Assembly (NCBI GenBank): GCA_035772735.1
Contig: JASDFA010000001.1
Coordinates: forward strand, 59,101,001 to 59,165,000
Length of the DNA stretch: 64,000 bases
DNA from: Datura wrightii
Taxonomy: Eukaryota; Streptophyta; Magnoliopsida; Solanales; Solanaceae
Direction: 5' to 3'
Both the position numbers and the translations under genes were made by a program. The notes under the pieces were generated by a model. It worked only from the letters and a program-made list of their open reading frames with translations. It was not told where the DNA came from and did no database searches. This document shows, piece after piece, positions 11,971 to 22,536 of this stretch; position 1 is the first letter of the stretch, and the number at the start of each line of letters is the position of its first letter.

Positions 11971-13669
11971 CCACCCCACACTCAAGCTATTCTTCGTGCT
12001 CGAACAATCTATTACTTCCCACTATTAGTTCAAACACAAAATTCACTTCACGAATAGATCTACTTACACTTAGGTCCATTAGACAAGTTAATCATGCTTA
12101 ATAGTTCACTCAACATGCATATAAATTAATCACATTTATAGGTCATATATCTAACCCATTTAGCCTATAGAACGAACTCAGCAAGATAGATTTGGGCCAA
12201 CATGAACATGTGTAATTTAGCAATCAAAGATACATCAAACCTTACCATTATTTGCCATCACCATTTAGAGAGATGCCCCTTTTTGCACATCATGCATCAC
12301 ATAGTTAATTTAGGGGAAAAATATAGACATATCACTCACCCTCTCAAAAAACTTCACATAAATGCAAATTAACGAACCATAGGTTTGCCCTTAGTGTAAA
12401 TACTCCACTAATATAAGACATCAAATCTAGAATCAATTAGGACTTTAGCTAGTTTTAATATAGGCTAAGGGATGGGCAGAGATTATTTGGCCAGAATAGT
12501 GATTAACCTTCCTAAGTGCTTTAATACTTCACAACTGATCTACTACTTTACTCCTTATACCTCCCCTTTTATTTTTTTTTTTGCAACTTGGGTGACTAGT
12601 AGGATTTGTTGACAATATTTATTCTTTTAAGCTTGTTCAATCTTTTATTTCTTTTCTTTCATTCTTTTCATTCTTTTCTTTTCACTTTTTTCGCCCTACT
12701 AACATCACCTTCTTTGTGTTACATTTTTCACCTTTTACCTTTTTTCCGACTTCCACACTTTAGCTTCCCTTTTTTCTTCACTTGTTCTCCTTTCATACAA
12801 AATTTTTAGTCATTTGCATCAAAGAAAAGTTAATAGAACAAAGATGAGTTAGATTCCACATGGCTATCAAAATAACAGGCTCAAGCTCAAAAATGGCTAC
12901 TAGACAATCACATTACGACAGGTAAAAGCAGGATAAAAATAGGCTATCAAAGAAATTCCTATATCACTTCCTAGATTCAACATCTTCATTTCGCTTAGCA
13001 CACACACTGAGCAAGTTCTAGAATTATTATGCAAGCATGGAATGTATGCAAAAAATTCTCACACCACATGGAACAAATGGTTCAATAATGGCGATCAAGA
13101 TTATATAAACGCACATATCCACATTGAATATCTCACATTATTAATCCCATTTCAAACATAGGAGTTAAGTCCAAGTGCCTAAGTGTTTCTACCTTTTTCA
13201 TGCATCTTTCTTGAGTGAACTATTATGAAGTCTTGATGTTTTTCTAAGTGAAACACCTAGCATTCAGAAGGTTTCAACTTCTTGTTCTCCTATTAATGAC
13301 TAATTTTTCTTTAATATGGTCATCATCCATTTATCATCGGGAAAAGTCAAGACTATGACTCACTAACTAACTCGATCTAAAAAGTAAAGAAAATAAATAC
13401 TAGTCAGTTCAAAGGGACTGTCCACTGGAAAGTTACGGAAAATAAAAATCACGGGAACTCAAATAAAAAAACTACCAAACATATCAAACTAATACAAAAA
13501 CACAAGTCATAGGATATAGCAAATGACAAAAAATAAGGACCATACTAAGTTATCACAATTTTAGCATACATGGGAATTCAACTACTCCCACCCCAGAATT
13601 AAGCCATAACACTGTACCTAGTGCTTAAACAATAACCTACAAGTAAAACGTGAAAGAGTGAGCTCCCTG
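11971..13669 (-). other. 3' untranslated region and PPT of element H
   Basis: No gene is seen. On the minus strand the region lies between the env-like stop and the LTR and ends in a PPT-like purine run (11971-11985). A block at about 12290-12500 is homologous to the 3' UTRs of F (22000-22200) and E (38320-38530), including AAGTCCTA, TATATTAGTGGAGTA and AAGGGCAAACCTATGGTTC. Long T-rich runs on the plus strand (12560-12780) are the complement of purine-rich UTR. Confidence 0.75.
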
Positions 13670-14391
13670 GTCCTACTCCTCGTGGTCTATGGGAGCATAA
13701 GCTGTATCCCCCATCTCTGAATCTTCTCCCTCATTAGCATCTGACTCCAAGTCTGAGTTAGCATGAGTTTGCTCATCATCAGTGGGCTCATCATCGTTAA
13801 GGGGTTGTTTGAATGCTGGACCAACTCTGTACAGGGCTTGGGAGTCCTTATTCAAAGGATAATATGCATTTGACTACTATTGCTGCTCCTTAGTTACTCC
13901 GCTCATCTTGAGCTGAAGCATTTGCATCATGGCTCGAAACATTATAAATTCAAGCATTTCACTCGGTAATAGACAACACCGGGGGTGCTGAGTCAAAAGA
14001 CTCCCAAAACACTTTCCTCAAGATCACTCTGCCCTTTTTTAATCATTTACCTTCACAACACATTCCTCAAGATCACCCCCATATTGACTGGCATCCAAGT
14101 CATTAATGCATATATCAAACATACTCTCTCATGTGTGACATGTGTCATGTGCTTCCCTAGAATAAAGCAGTTGTACATAATTTTAAACCAATATTTTGTC
14201 TTCTTTGCTCATATGTGCATATGGGAATGTCATGTGAAACCTGTATTGCTAGTGATGGGTCATCTAGCAATAGAAATTGGGCCACTAAGAGTATGAAGAA
14301 TATCGTTGTATGAGGGCTTCAAAAGCAAGTCCCCTATTGGCTGAGGATCAACATGTGGCGATCCACGCAATTTGTTCAATGCGGAGGTAGT
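13670..14391 (-). pseudogene. Env-like gene, C-terminal part (element H)
   Basis: The minus strand encodes WFKIMYNCFILGKHM and HVTHERVCLIYALM (about 14210-14110), which align with F IWLKIMCSCLIPGVHM and DVTRDRVCLVYALM. The acidic C-terminus (13855-13670: RVGPAFKQPLNDDEPTDDEQ) matches F RVGPAFVEPTDDDVPTDEE. The family resembles the 'putative plant transposon protein' domain found at the env position of Athila elements; its function is unknown. Frameshifts and stops are present, and the gene is split from its N-terminus (23961-24292) by element F. Confidence 0.75.
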
Positions 14392-14636
14392 TGATCTTGG
14401 GCAAATTTATATGCCCAAGTGATACCTAAATGTGTCATTTTAGCCTTGCTATCTATCAATGTTTATACATTCTCATGTGATTTATAATAAAATGTGAATT
14501 TATACTAACCAACATGATTAGCGTTGTTTTGCAGGTGAAATATAATTTTGTGAAGCTAAAATGCGTGTTGGGAGAGATCGGGGTTGGACTCGGATGATTA
14601 GCAAAGGAAAGCATTGGACGATACAAATTAAAGGGG

Positions 14637-14867
14637 CTCCGCGATGGAGCTGTGTCACGCTGCCATCGCGGAGGCCTTCTGCCTGGATAAGGAATTTTTG
14701 GCCAAATTCCAGTGTGGGTGCGCGTTGGGGCCGTGGCACGTTGGCCTAGCCCCGCGTTGCACGCCGTGCCACGTTGGGCCTTATTACCTGGACAGTCAAT
14801 TTCCAGTGAGGCTCCGCGTCAGTGGCGTGTCACGGAGGCAGTGTTCCGCGATGCACTCCGTGACACG
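14637..14867 (+). promoter_or_regulatory. Three inverted-repeat modules in U3 of F
   Basis: Module 1: CTCCGCGATGG (14637-14647) with CCATCGCGGAG (14663-14673). Module 2: CGTGGCAC (14732-14739) with GTGCCACG (14766-14773). Module 3: CGTGTCACGGAG (14826-14837) with CTCCGTGACACG (14856-14867). Modules 2 and 3 keep the same outer length of 42 bp, and the T/A pair in module 3 is replaced by a G/C pair in module 2 with symmetry kept. They lie 30-260 bp upstream of the TATA box, where enhancer sites are expected. That a dimeric DNA-binding protein uses them is inference. Confidence 0.75.
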
Positions 14868-14899
14868 TTGCTTGTTATTCCGGGAAAAATTCCCACTAG

Positions 14900-14908
14900 T
14901 ATAAATAG
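14900..14908 (+). promoter_or_regulatory. TATA box of F 5' LTR
   Basis: TATAAATAG, preceded by TTCCCACTAG; repeated in the 3' LTR at 23045-23053. It would set the start of the genomic RNA about 30 bp downstream. Confidence 0.8.
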
Positions 14909-15819
14909 AACACTTAGGTTCATTTTTCAATATTCTGACTTGGTGGAGCAAGAACGTGGGTTACAAGCAGTTGAGGGGACGAAAATCTCAGGGTTTTTCT
15001 CTATCTCCTTCTTCTTTAATTCAATTGCTTGTATGTTTAACACTCATTTAACGATGTTTAATCCACGAATGAGTGGCTAAATCCTCTTCTTGCTGAGGTT
15101 AAGAACAATTGTATTGAAATGTGATTATTGATCAAATTGGGTTTTTCATCTTTTCTTCCATGGTTGTTCTATTGATTCTTGTTCTTACTGCATTAATGTG
15201 TGGCCTATGTTAATGTATATCTAAAAAGTCCGGTTTCACTCGAGAGAGCAAGAAATTGGAAAAAGTTGTGAATCAATAGGATATGATCTTTTCTTAGTTT
15301 GGGAAAATTGAGAATTGATTTACCTTCAGGATAGAAATATACCTGAAAGTCGTATTAGTCAATTAAGAAATCGGTTTTGTATGGCTAGAGCATGAATTTC
15401 GTTTAATCACAGAAATGTAGGTGGACGGTTCATGATTCTTAAGTTGGGTTAAATACGAGAGTTTTAATCTATTGGCAATAGTTCTTGACTAGCAACCGGA
15501 GGAAAAGTTAACCAAATTATATCGATAATTTATTTCCTTACATGTTCGTTTAACCTCAGCATGCTCACATTCATAGTTCAGACTCAAATTATATAATCTT
15601 TGTAAATTTAGGATAAAATTAGAAATCAAAATATCAAACTCTTCTTTGCACTGTTGTCTTCATTGTTAGAGTTAAAATATAGTACACTTGAGTAGATTGC
15701 TACCTTATCCCAGTCCCTGTGGGATCGATACTTGGCTTACTTAAGCTTCTTTACTACTTGTTCGACCATGTGCACTTGCGTGTAGCTTTATACCCAAAGC
15801 AAAAACCCGAACAAGTTTT

Positions 15820-15837
15820 TGGCGCCATTGCCGGGGA
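15820..15837 (+). other. Primer-binding site, tRNA-Asp type (element F)
   Basis: TGGCGCCATTGCCGGGGA, complementary to the 3' end of plant tRNA-Asp(GTC) with one mismatch, six bases (AGTTTT) after the LTR end. Confidence 0.92.
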
Positions 15838-15961
15838 CTGGCTATTGGTGACTTTTTCTTAAGTGTTAATTTACTATATTTTTTTTCTTAGTGTTGACAA
15901 CTTGGTCTTAGCCTGTATTTTGCAGAAATACTGCTGAACACTGGCAAGAGACAAGGAGCTG

Positions 15962-18275
15962 GTGGAATCATATTTAGAGCCTGAAAGACTATTTCATCGT
16001 CAGCGGAGAGAAGCTCTAGAGAGAAAGCTGCAGTTTCCCAGACAAACAATTATGGAGCAACAACAGAATCCACCAGTAGTACGGGCAATGTTAGTGCCCG
16101 AGGAAGTAGCAGCTAGGCCGGTTCGCGAGGTGGCAATCCCACATTCTAACAATGTCACACCTAGCATCCGCAAACCTGAGCCAGGAGGGAGGTTCGAGCT
16201 CAAGCAAAACATGGTGCAATTGCTTCACACCAGCGGGCAGTTCATAGGTCTCCCTCATGAGGATCCACAGCAGCATCTCCAAAATTTTTTGGAGATAAAT
16301 GACACTTACATCCCCGCTGGAGTGTCATTAGATTATGTCAGGCTTACATTGTTCCCATTTTCATTATTGGGAGAAGCCAAGAGGTTGTTGAAAGCTGAGC
16401 CACCTAATTCTATTACTACGTGGGATGATCTTGCAAGGAAATTCTTGATATGATTTTTTCCCTCCGGTAAAACAGCAAGACTTAGAAGTCAAATTCTAAG
16501 TTTTAAACAGAGAGAGGGAGAGAATTTATATCAAGCTTGGGAGAGATTCAAGTCCATGTTGCGGGATTGTCCTCATCATCATCAATCCAATGATGTGCTG
16601 GTCCACACCTTTATAGAGGGTTTGGAACCCCACACAAAAATCTTGCTAGACTCAGCAGCTGGGGGACAAGCATTGGAGAAAACTTATGAGGAGCTGTATA
16701 CCTTGTTAAACTGTATTTCGCAGGGCAATCCGGAGTGGAATGCTGATTCGTCAAGAGGAGGAACAAGGAAAGCAGCAGGAGTTCTAGAAGTGGATGGTTT
16801 TACAGCTATTGAAGCACAGATAGCTGCTTTACAGAATCAACTCAACACCCACTTCAGCAACATGACAATGAACCAGACTCAAGCCCCAGTGAATGCAGTG
16901 CAGCAGATTTGGTATGAAGTGTGCGGGAGTGGTGAGCACCCAGCTGAGTGTTGTGGAACAAATCCTGACTTGGTGAACTTTGTGGGAAATGTACAGAGGA
17001 CCAACCACCAACAGTATGGCAACAACTACAATTCCAACTAGAGGAATCACCCGAATTTCTTTTGGGGTAGCAACAACCATCATGGGCAAAGTTCGAGTCA
17101 GGGGGCGCAGAGGAATCAAGGAGGTCATCAGAACTATCAGGCACAATATAGAAACAACAATGCACCTCCTCCACCACCATCACCCAGTATTGAGGAGATG
17201 TTCAAGACAATGATAGCTAACCAAGCTCAATTGCAGGCTGACTATGTGAAATTGGCAGCCGAGGTAAAGAACAACCAGTTAGCTACTAAGGCACTTGAAT
17301 ATCAATTTGGGCAATTTGCTGGAGCCCAAAATACTAGGCCTAGAGGAGGACTTCCGAGCGACACAGATCCCAATCCCAAGCAGGTGAATCCGGTGACCAC
17401 AATGAGTGGTTTGCAGCTGAAAGAGGTGGAACCAGAAAGACCACCTCAACAATCGGGAGCAGCAGAAGTTGAGAGGGAGCAAAACAAAGAGAGGGGAAAG
17501 AAAAAGGAGGCTGAATCAGAAAGACCACCACCCCCGTTCCCTCAAAGATTAAAGACACACAAGGAGGAGGCGTGTTTCAAGAAATTCATGGAGGTGCTGA
17601 AATAGGTACATATTAACTTACCTCTTGTTGATGTTTTGCAGGGAGTGCCGAAATATGCAAAGTACATTAAGGACATCGTGGAAAACAAAAGTCGGTTGAC
17701 TGAGTATGCTACGGTAGCTCTCACGGAGGAGTGCACTTCCCGGATACAAAACAGACTGCCCACAAAGCTCAAAGATCCTGGGAGATTTACTATACAAATT
17801 ACAATTGGTTCGCAGATTATGTGATTTGGGAGCGAGCATTAATTTGATGCCGTCATCGGTATTCAAGAAGTTGGGTCTAGGGAGTCCTAGACCAACAACA
17901 GTGATCTTGCAACTAGCAGATCGGTCCTTAGCCAGACCTGATGGCATTGTGGAGGATGTGCTGGTGCAAGTGGGCTCCCTTATCTTCCTGGTGGATTTCA
18001 TTGTGCTGGATTTTGAGCCAGACGCGGAAGTCCCATTTATTTTGGGACGTCCTTTCTTGGCGACTGGGAAAACGCTGATTGATGTAGCTGCAGGGCAGCT
18101 AACCATGCGAGCACATGACAAGGTGGAAGTGTTTGATGTGTACAAAGCCACCAAGCTCCCGACTGTGTACGAGGAACCCTCGGTGATCAACGTGATTGAT
18201 CGAGGTGATGATGCGCAGATAAGTGATTCACGAGAGTTATTGGGAAAACCACCGGAGCGATGTAAGCACTACTAG
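15962..18275 (+). pseudogene. Gag-protease of element F (nearly intact)
   Basis: One reading frame runs from about 15962 to 17824 with only three stops: TGA 16451-16453, TAG 17039-17041 and TAG 17603-17605. Each fits a single C-to-T or G-to-A change. A possible start is ATG 16052; an upstream one may be lost. The gag domain (LTLFPFSLLGEAKRLL, TTWDDLARKFL, AWERFKSMLRDCP) is followed by one zinc knuckle, EVCGSGEHPAEC, which has lost its first Cys to Tyr. After a frameshift near 17805-17820 the protease has the active site CDLGASINLMPSSVFKKLG and a ILGRPFLATG strand. The protease ends at 18275, and no RT follows. Gag would build the particle and protease would mature it; in this copy both are damaged. 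Confidence 0.9.
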
Positions 18276-18356
18276 GGTGAGGACGGTGGTTGAGAGAAAA
18301 CGTTTGTCACCCTAGAAGATGACTGAGCTGAATGACGTCGAGCCGCGACGATAAAC

Positions 18357-18380
18357 AAGGCGCTGCACAGGAGGCAACCC
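18357..18380 (+). other. Conserved post-pol motif (GGCGCT..GGAGGCAACCC), F
   Basis: AAGGCGCTGCACAGGAGG followed by CAACCC, directly after the protease stop. The same motif, in the same position, is at 33967-33992 in E, where it can form a TTGGG/CCCAA stem. Similar sequence is known to me after the integrase stop in many Athila/Tat elements, so it marks the original end of pol. Function is unknown. Confidence 0.7.
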
Positions 18381-18628
18381 GTGAAATTTTTCTTTGAAAA
18401 TTGTGAATAGATTTCTTTTTTCTTTTTTTCTTGATTAACAACAAAATTTTTAGTTTTTATTTTTGTTTTTATTTTTATTTTGAGTGAAACCTATAATTCT
18501 GACCAATTTCTTGTCGTAAGATGAATTTCAGGTTAAACGGAGGATAAATGTGCAAGTGATCGCAAAGGAAAATTCGAGGTATGAAAAATAATAAAAAGTG
18601 GCAAAACAGTGAGCTAGGGCGATGGCTT

Positions 18629-18835
18629 TGTGTCACGGAGGAGGGCCTCCGCGTTACCCTCTGTGACACGTTGAGGTGTAAATATGGAATTTTTAAAATT
18701 TCAGAACACCCACGCGACAGCTCCGTGTCACGGAGGGCATGCTCTGCGTTACCATCCGTGACACGTTGAAGTGTATATCTCGACGGGTAACACCGGGTCG
18801 CCGGGTGACTCGCGCGAATTTCCCACTTTTAAACC
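18629..18835 (+). promoter_or_regulatory. U3-like cassette upstream of env-like gene (F)
   Basis: Two copies of the U3 inverted-repeat module occur here: GTGTCACGGAG (18630-18640) with CTCTGTGACAC (18659-18669), and CGTGTCACGGAG (18724-18735) with ATCCGTGACACG (18754-18765). Both keep the 30-bp start-to-start spacing of the LTR module. They are followed by TTTCCCACTTTTAAACC (TATA-like TTTTAAA at 18827-18833), where the LTR has TTCCCACTAGTATAAATAG. The cassette therefore looks like a copy of the U3 promoter placed about 0.85 kb before the env-like ATG. Promoter activity is inference. Confidence 0.6.
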
Positions 18836-18967
18836 CCGATTCCCCCTCCATTTTCCTCATTTTTCATATCTTCCGCGACCAACCTCCCAAAAACCCCTTC
18901 CCCCTCAACGTGACACGGACTTAGGCCAAGAATTTCATCGAGTTTTCATCAATTCTTTGAATTCAAG

Positions 18968-19677
18968 GTATGTTCTTCAATTCTATCTCATTTCTTGTCG
19001 ATTTTCTTCGAGATTGAACATGTGATATGAGCTAAACATGCCCTAAGTAGAAATTAAGCTTAAATTCAATTGAATTATTGATTGATTGATGTTTGGAGTA
19101 TCATTGTGATTGCTTGATGTTCGGAGTATCATTGTGATTGCTTGAACTCGTTAATGACATAGTTTAATCGAATTTTTGCTAAGATCGTAGCTAGGGCTTG
19201 CCTTTGAGTTTGAAATGGAAAAATTTAGTTGAACGAGTGAAATTCATGCTGGGTTGTACATGTTGAGTGAGATGAGTCGATGTGCTAACTGATACTATGC
19301 TAAAAGACCGACTGATTCTCGGGTGAAGGAAATATTGGAATTTGCAAGAATTGGGTGTATTGTAGAGGATCATGTAGTTAAATTTTTCTTTTGTTTTTCC
19401 TTGCTAAGTGCTATGGGATAAAATGTTATTGATGGTAATGATTGTGGCTAGCTGTACGAAGTCTGAGTAGTACATAGAATATATACCGTCGAATTCTCCA
19501 AATGCACTAAGCATGTTTGTTATGATTTGTTGTTTGTTTGTGTAAGTAAGCACGATCTTGCCTTAATGTTGTAATTTTGGCTAAGGACTAAGTGTGGGGT
19601 AGCCTAGCTTAACCCAACCTTAGTCGAAGCAAATTTTAATTGGCTGAACATTGATCTTGTCTATTTGGGTTGACAAG
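18968..19677 (+). other. Possible 5'-UTR intron of env-like gene (F)
   Basis: A strong donor CAAG/GTATGT at 18967/18968 and an acceptor ...TTGACAAG/AAAA at 19677 bracket 710 AT/T-rich bases without a usable ORF. The env-like ATG (19682) follows the acceptor by four bases. E has a similarly sized interval (726 bp) in the same place. Splicing is predicted, not shown. Confidence 0.45.
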
Positions 19678-19681
19678 AAAA

Positions 19682-20733
19682 ATGGCAAGCAGGCAAGACA
19701 AGGGAAAAGGCGCATCAACATCTGGCGCCGGAAGAAAAAGAATCAGACTGGTCCCAGCGGTCGCAGCAGCACCAGCGGTTCCACGCGGCCAACGCCGTCA
19801 ATATGGAACCAGGTGGGTGACAGAGGAGGGGAAGAAGTGGCACACAAAGCACAAGGAGAGCAAGTACTTCCCCGAGGAACACATAGCAAGGGAACCTTTT
19901 GAGCCCCACCACCTCAATGCTATCTTAGGGGCGCGGGACACAGATGCCCACGTGCTTCGACAACTGATATCACTCCACCATATGCGGACATCAGACGCAC
20001 TTTGTGTGGAACCTGATCGACGGCTAGGTGGAGCAGACATAAGGAGAGGGGCTACCATCAGACTTTGCCCTACTCACAGATGAACAGGGAAGCCAGGATA
20101 TGGCTTAAGATCATGTGTTCCTGCCTAATCCCGGGGGTGCATATGATGGATGTAACCCGAGATCGTGTATGCTTGGTGTACGCCCTGATGAAAGGGATGG
20201 AGATCAACGTGGGGGCGGTGATTATCTCCGCCATGAAGAGAGCCCGGTTGCATCAGGGGCACAGATACAGATTTGGTGGATTACTCACCACATTCCTGAG
20301 GGGCCTGGACCTTGAGGAAGAGGCCCTTGACTATATCCTGCAGATGGAGCGGCGGACCTTAGATGTCACCAAAACTAAGGCTCCCGACACCACCCACGGG
20401 CTAGTGCTTACACTAGCCGAGCGACATGCTCGGGATGATCAGTACATGGCTCGCATGTATGGGATGCAGATGCTTCAGCTACGGATAGGCGGGAGGCCGG
20501 CAACAGAGGAGGAGCTATGACAGCTCGAGCTAGACTACCCTTTTGGCAAAAATGCTAGGGCTCTATGCCGAGTGGGGCCAGCTTTTGTAGAGCCCACAGA
20601 TGATGATGTCCCCACAGATGAGGAGACACATCGTGAGGACTCCGATGTGGAGTCCGATGATGACGATGGGGGTGATTCAGACATGGGAGACGAGGCAGCA
20701 GCACCTGATGAAGAAGTGGAATATTTTGATTGA
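19682..20733 (+). pseudogene. Env-like (plant transposon domain) gene of F
   Basis: The start ATG 19682 opens a basic, low-complexity N-terminus (MASRQDKGKGASTSGAGRKR), followed by WVTEEGKKWHTKHKESKYF. A frameshift around 20050-20065 leads to the core WLKIMCSCLIPGVHM, DVTRDRVCLVYALMKGMEIN and VGAVIISAMKR. TGA at 20518-20520 (probable CGA) interrupts the tail, and the frame continues to a very acidic C-terminus ending at 20733. This resembles the 'putative plant transposon protein' domain at the env position of Athila elements. I see no signal peptide or transmembrane segment, so calling it an envelope is positional only. Function unknown. Confidence 0.8.
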
Positions 20734-22536
20734 TTAGGGAGTTTAGCCACCCAAATTTTTGTGCTATTTTAATTTCTGTGAACACTGGGGACAGTGTTCG
20801 AGATAAGTGTGGGGTGGGAGTAGTTAGGTGCTGGTTGTGTTGTTGTGTATGTTCTGTTCTGTTGTTGTGCCTGTGGAAAAATTTGGTGACCCTGTGATTT
20901 GTGATTGTGAAGTTTTTGTTCTATATTGTAATTAAATGTGAAACTGTTGTGTGTTGCTGAATATTTTGCTAGCTGATTTTGTACATATTTTTTTGTTTCA
21001 TCGAAATGATCGATATTTTTAAAATTTCTTTTTTTTTTGTCAATTTTTGGGTTTCTCGGCGTTTGTTTTCGGTTCTTTTACCAAGAATGGTCCCATTGAA
21101 CCGAAGTCCTAGTTAGTGACCGTTCCCTATGATGGATGGATGACGACCGTCTTAAGGGAAATGTAGTCATTAGGAGTAGATTTTTCATTTATTTTTCAGT
21201 TGTTTTCTTTTGTGGGTTGCATCCCAAAACCTGTAGTTACTTTATGGTTGTGGAATTCTGGTTGCGTGTCGTACATGATATTTGAAATACAAAGGTGATT
21301 CATATGAAAGCATGCAACTTTGTAAATATGTTGAGATACCTAGGCCATAGAGTCGATTCAGTGTGATTGAGGCTTAATGTTTGAAGTCGTGTAATTAGCT
21401 GATTGAAGAGTCTGTGAATACGTCTTGAATTGAGCATGTGCAATAAGTGTGAAGTGAGGTTTTGTTTATTCCATGCCATTGTGAAGTGTCTAGAACTTGC
21501 CTGGTGTGTGTACGAAATGAAATGAAGGACGTGTATTGTAGGAAAGGATGTAGGCATTTCTTTGTGTTAACCGAAAGTTTCTCTTTTTCATTATTGTACC
21601 CACCTTGAATGTACACCCTAGTTAGCCCGTTGAGCCTTTAGCCTATTATTTTTTTCTTGTGTCAAAATGTGTAAACCGAGCTTAACCCCTTCTTTTCATT
21701 AGCCGTAAATTTGATCCAGAACTCTTAAGCGCCTAAAAAGAGAAAATAATTCTCCCAAAGTGTCAAAGAGTGAGAATGGTGAAAAGAAAAGAAAAGCAGA
21801 GTGATGAAAGGAAAGAAAAGGTTGAAGGTGCACTTGTTATAAATAAAATATAATGAAGGTGTCCGAATAATCTTTGTTATCGAGTCAAGTGTGCTTAAGA
21901 TATGGGCCAAACTAAAGACAGACTTCAAGAATGGGAGGATGAAGGAAGAAACAATGCCCATGAGTTTGATGGGATGTATTGAAAAGGCGCTTAAGGATGC
22001 TAGTGGCTATTATTGGCTAGCCCAATATTTACTAGTTCCGTAGCTTACATTACAACCCATTAAAGTCCTATGTGATCCTACATCACATTTCCTTATATTA
22101 GTGGAGTAATACACTAAGGGCAAGCCTATGGTTCATGAAATGATGCATGTGAATTTTTTGGGAGAGAGAGTGAAAGTGTGTTTATATGCCCCTGCATGTA
22201 ACCGTTAGAGTTCATGTGATTAAAAAGGGAAAATTCTCTTGCATTGTGAGGGCACATGCTTGATAAGAGATTAATTTTCGTGTCGGATATCTTGATCAGC
22301 TGATTTGCATGAGTTTGCCAATATCGAGAGTCGATTCTTAAGTCTAGGAGGACTTGATGTGTTGAAGGTCATTGCATTGATAGGACCATGTGTGTTTTCT
22401 TGATGATTTGCTGTATTGAATAATCGGTATGGCCGTAGCCTGAATTGTCGAACCAAAGTAGCCAGGATGGGGTGTAAAGTGCATGAGGTGTAAGATTGTT
22501 GTTCGGGGACGAACAAGGATTTAAGTGTGGGGTAAG
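20734..22536 (+). other. 3' untranslated region and PPT of element F
   Basis: No gene is seen. The block at about 22000-22200 (AAGTCCTA, TATATTAGTGGAGTA, CTAAGGGCAAGCCTATGG, TTTTTTGGGAGAGAG) is shared with E and H. The PPT-like GTGTGGGGTAAG (22525-22536) abuts the 3' LTR. A similar AAGTGTGGGGT string also occurs at about 20808-20817, near the start of this UTR. Confidence 0.8.

Larger units (their letters stand above)
14392..15813 (+). repeat. 5' LTR of element F
   Basis: A 1422-bp LTR from TGATCTTGGG to CCCGAACA. It contains inverted-repeat modules in U3 (14637-14867), TATAAATAG (14900-14908) and a long AT-rich R/U5. The same LTR family occurs as the 3' LTR of F and as a deleted solo LTR at 43309-44228. 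Confidence 0.95.

Noticed and set aside
12606..12809. Phe/Leu-rich small ORF resembling a membrane protein
   Set aside because: It is a T-rich antisense stretch of the H 3' UTR; the hydrophobicity comes from base composition.
17618..18190. Minus-strand 190-codon ORF opposite the F protease
   Set aside because: Same reason: shadow of the protease frame, with no recognisable domain of its own.
19682..20733. Env-like proteins of E and F as true viral envelopes
   Set aside because: No signal peptide, membrane helix or cleavage site is visible; only the position matches env.
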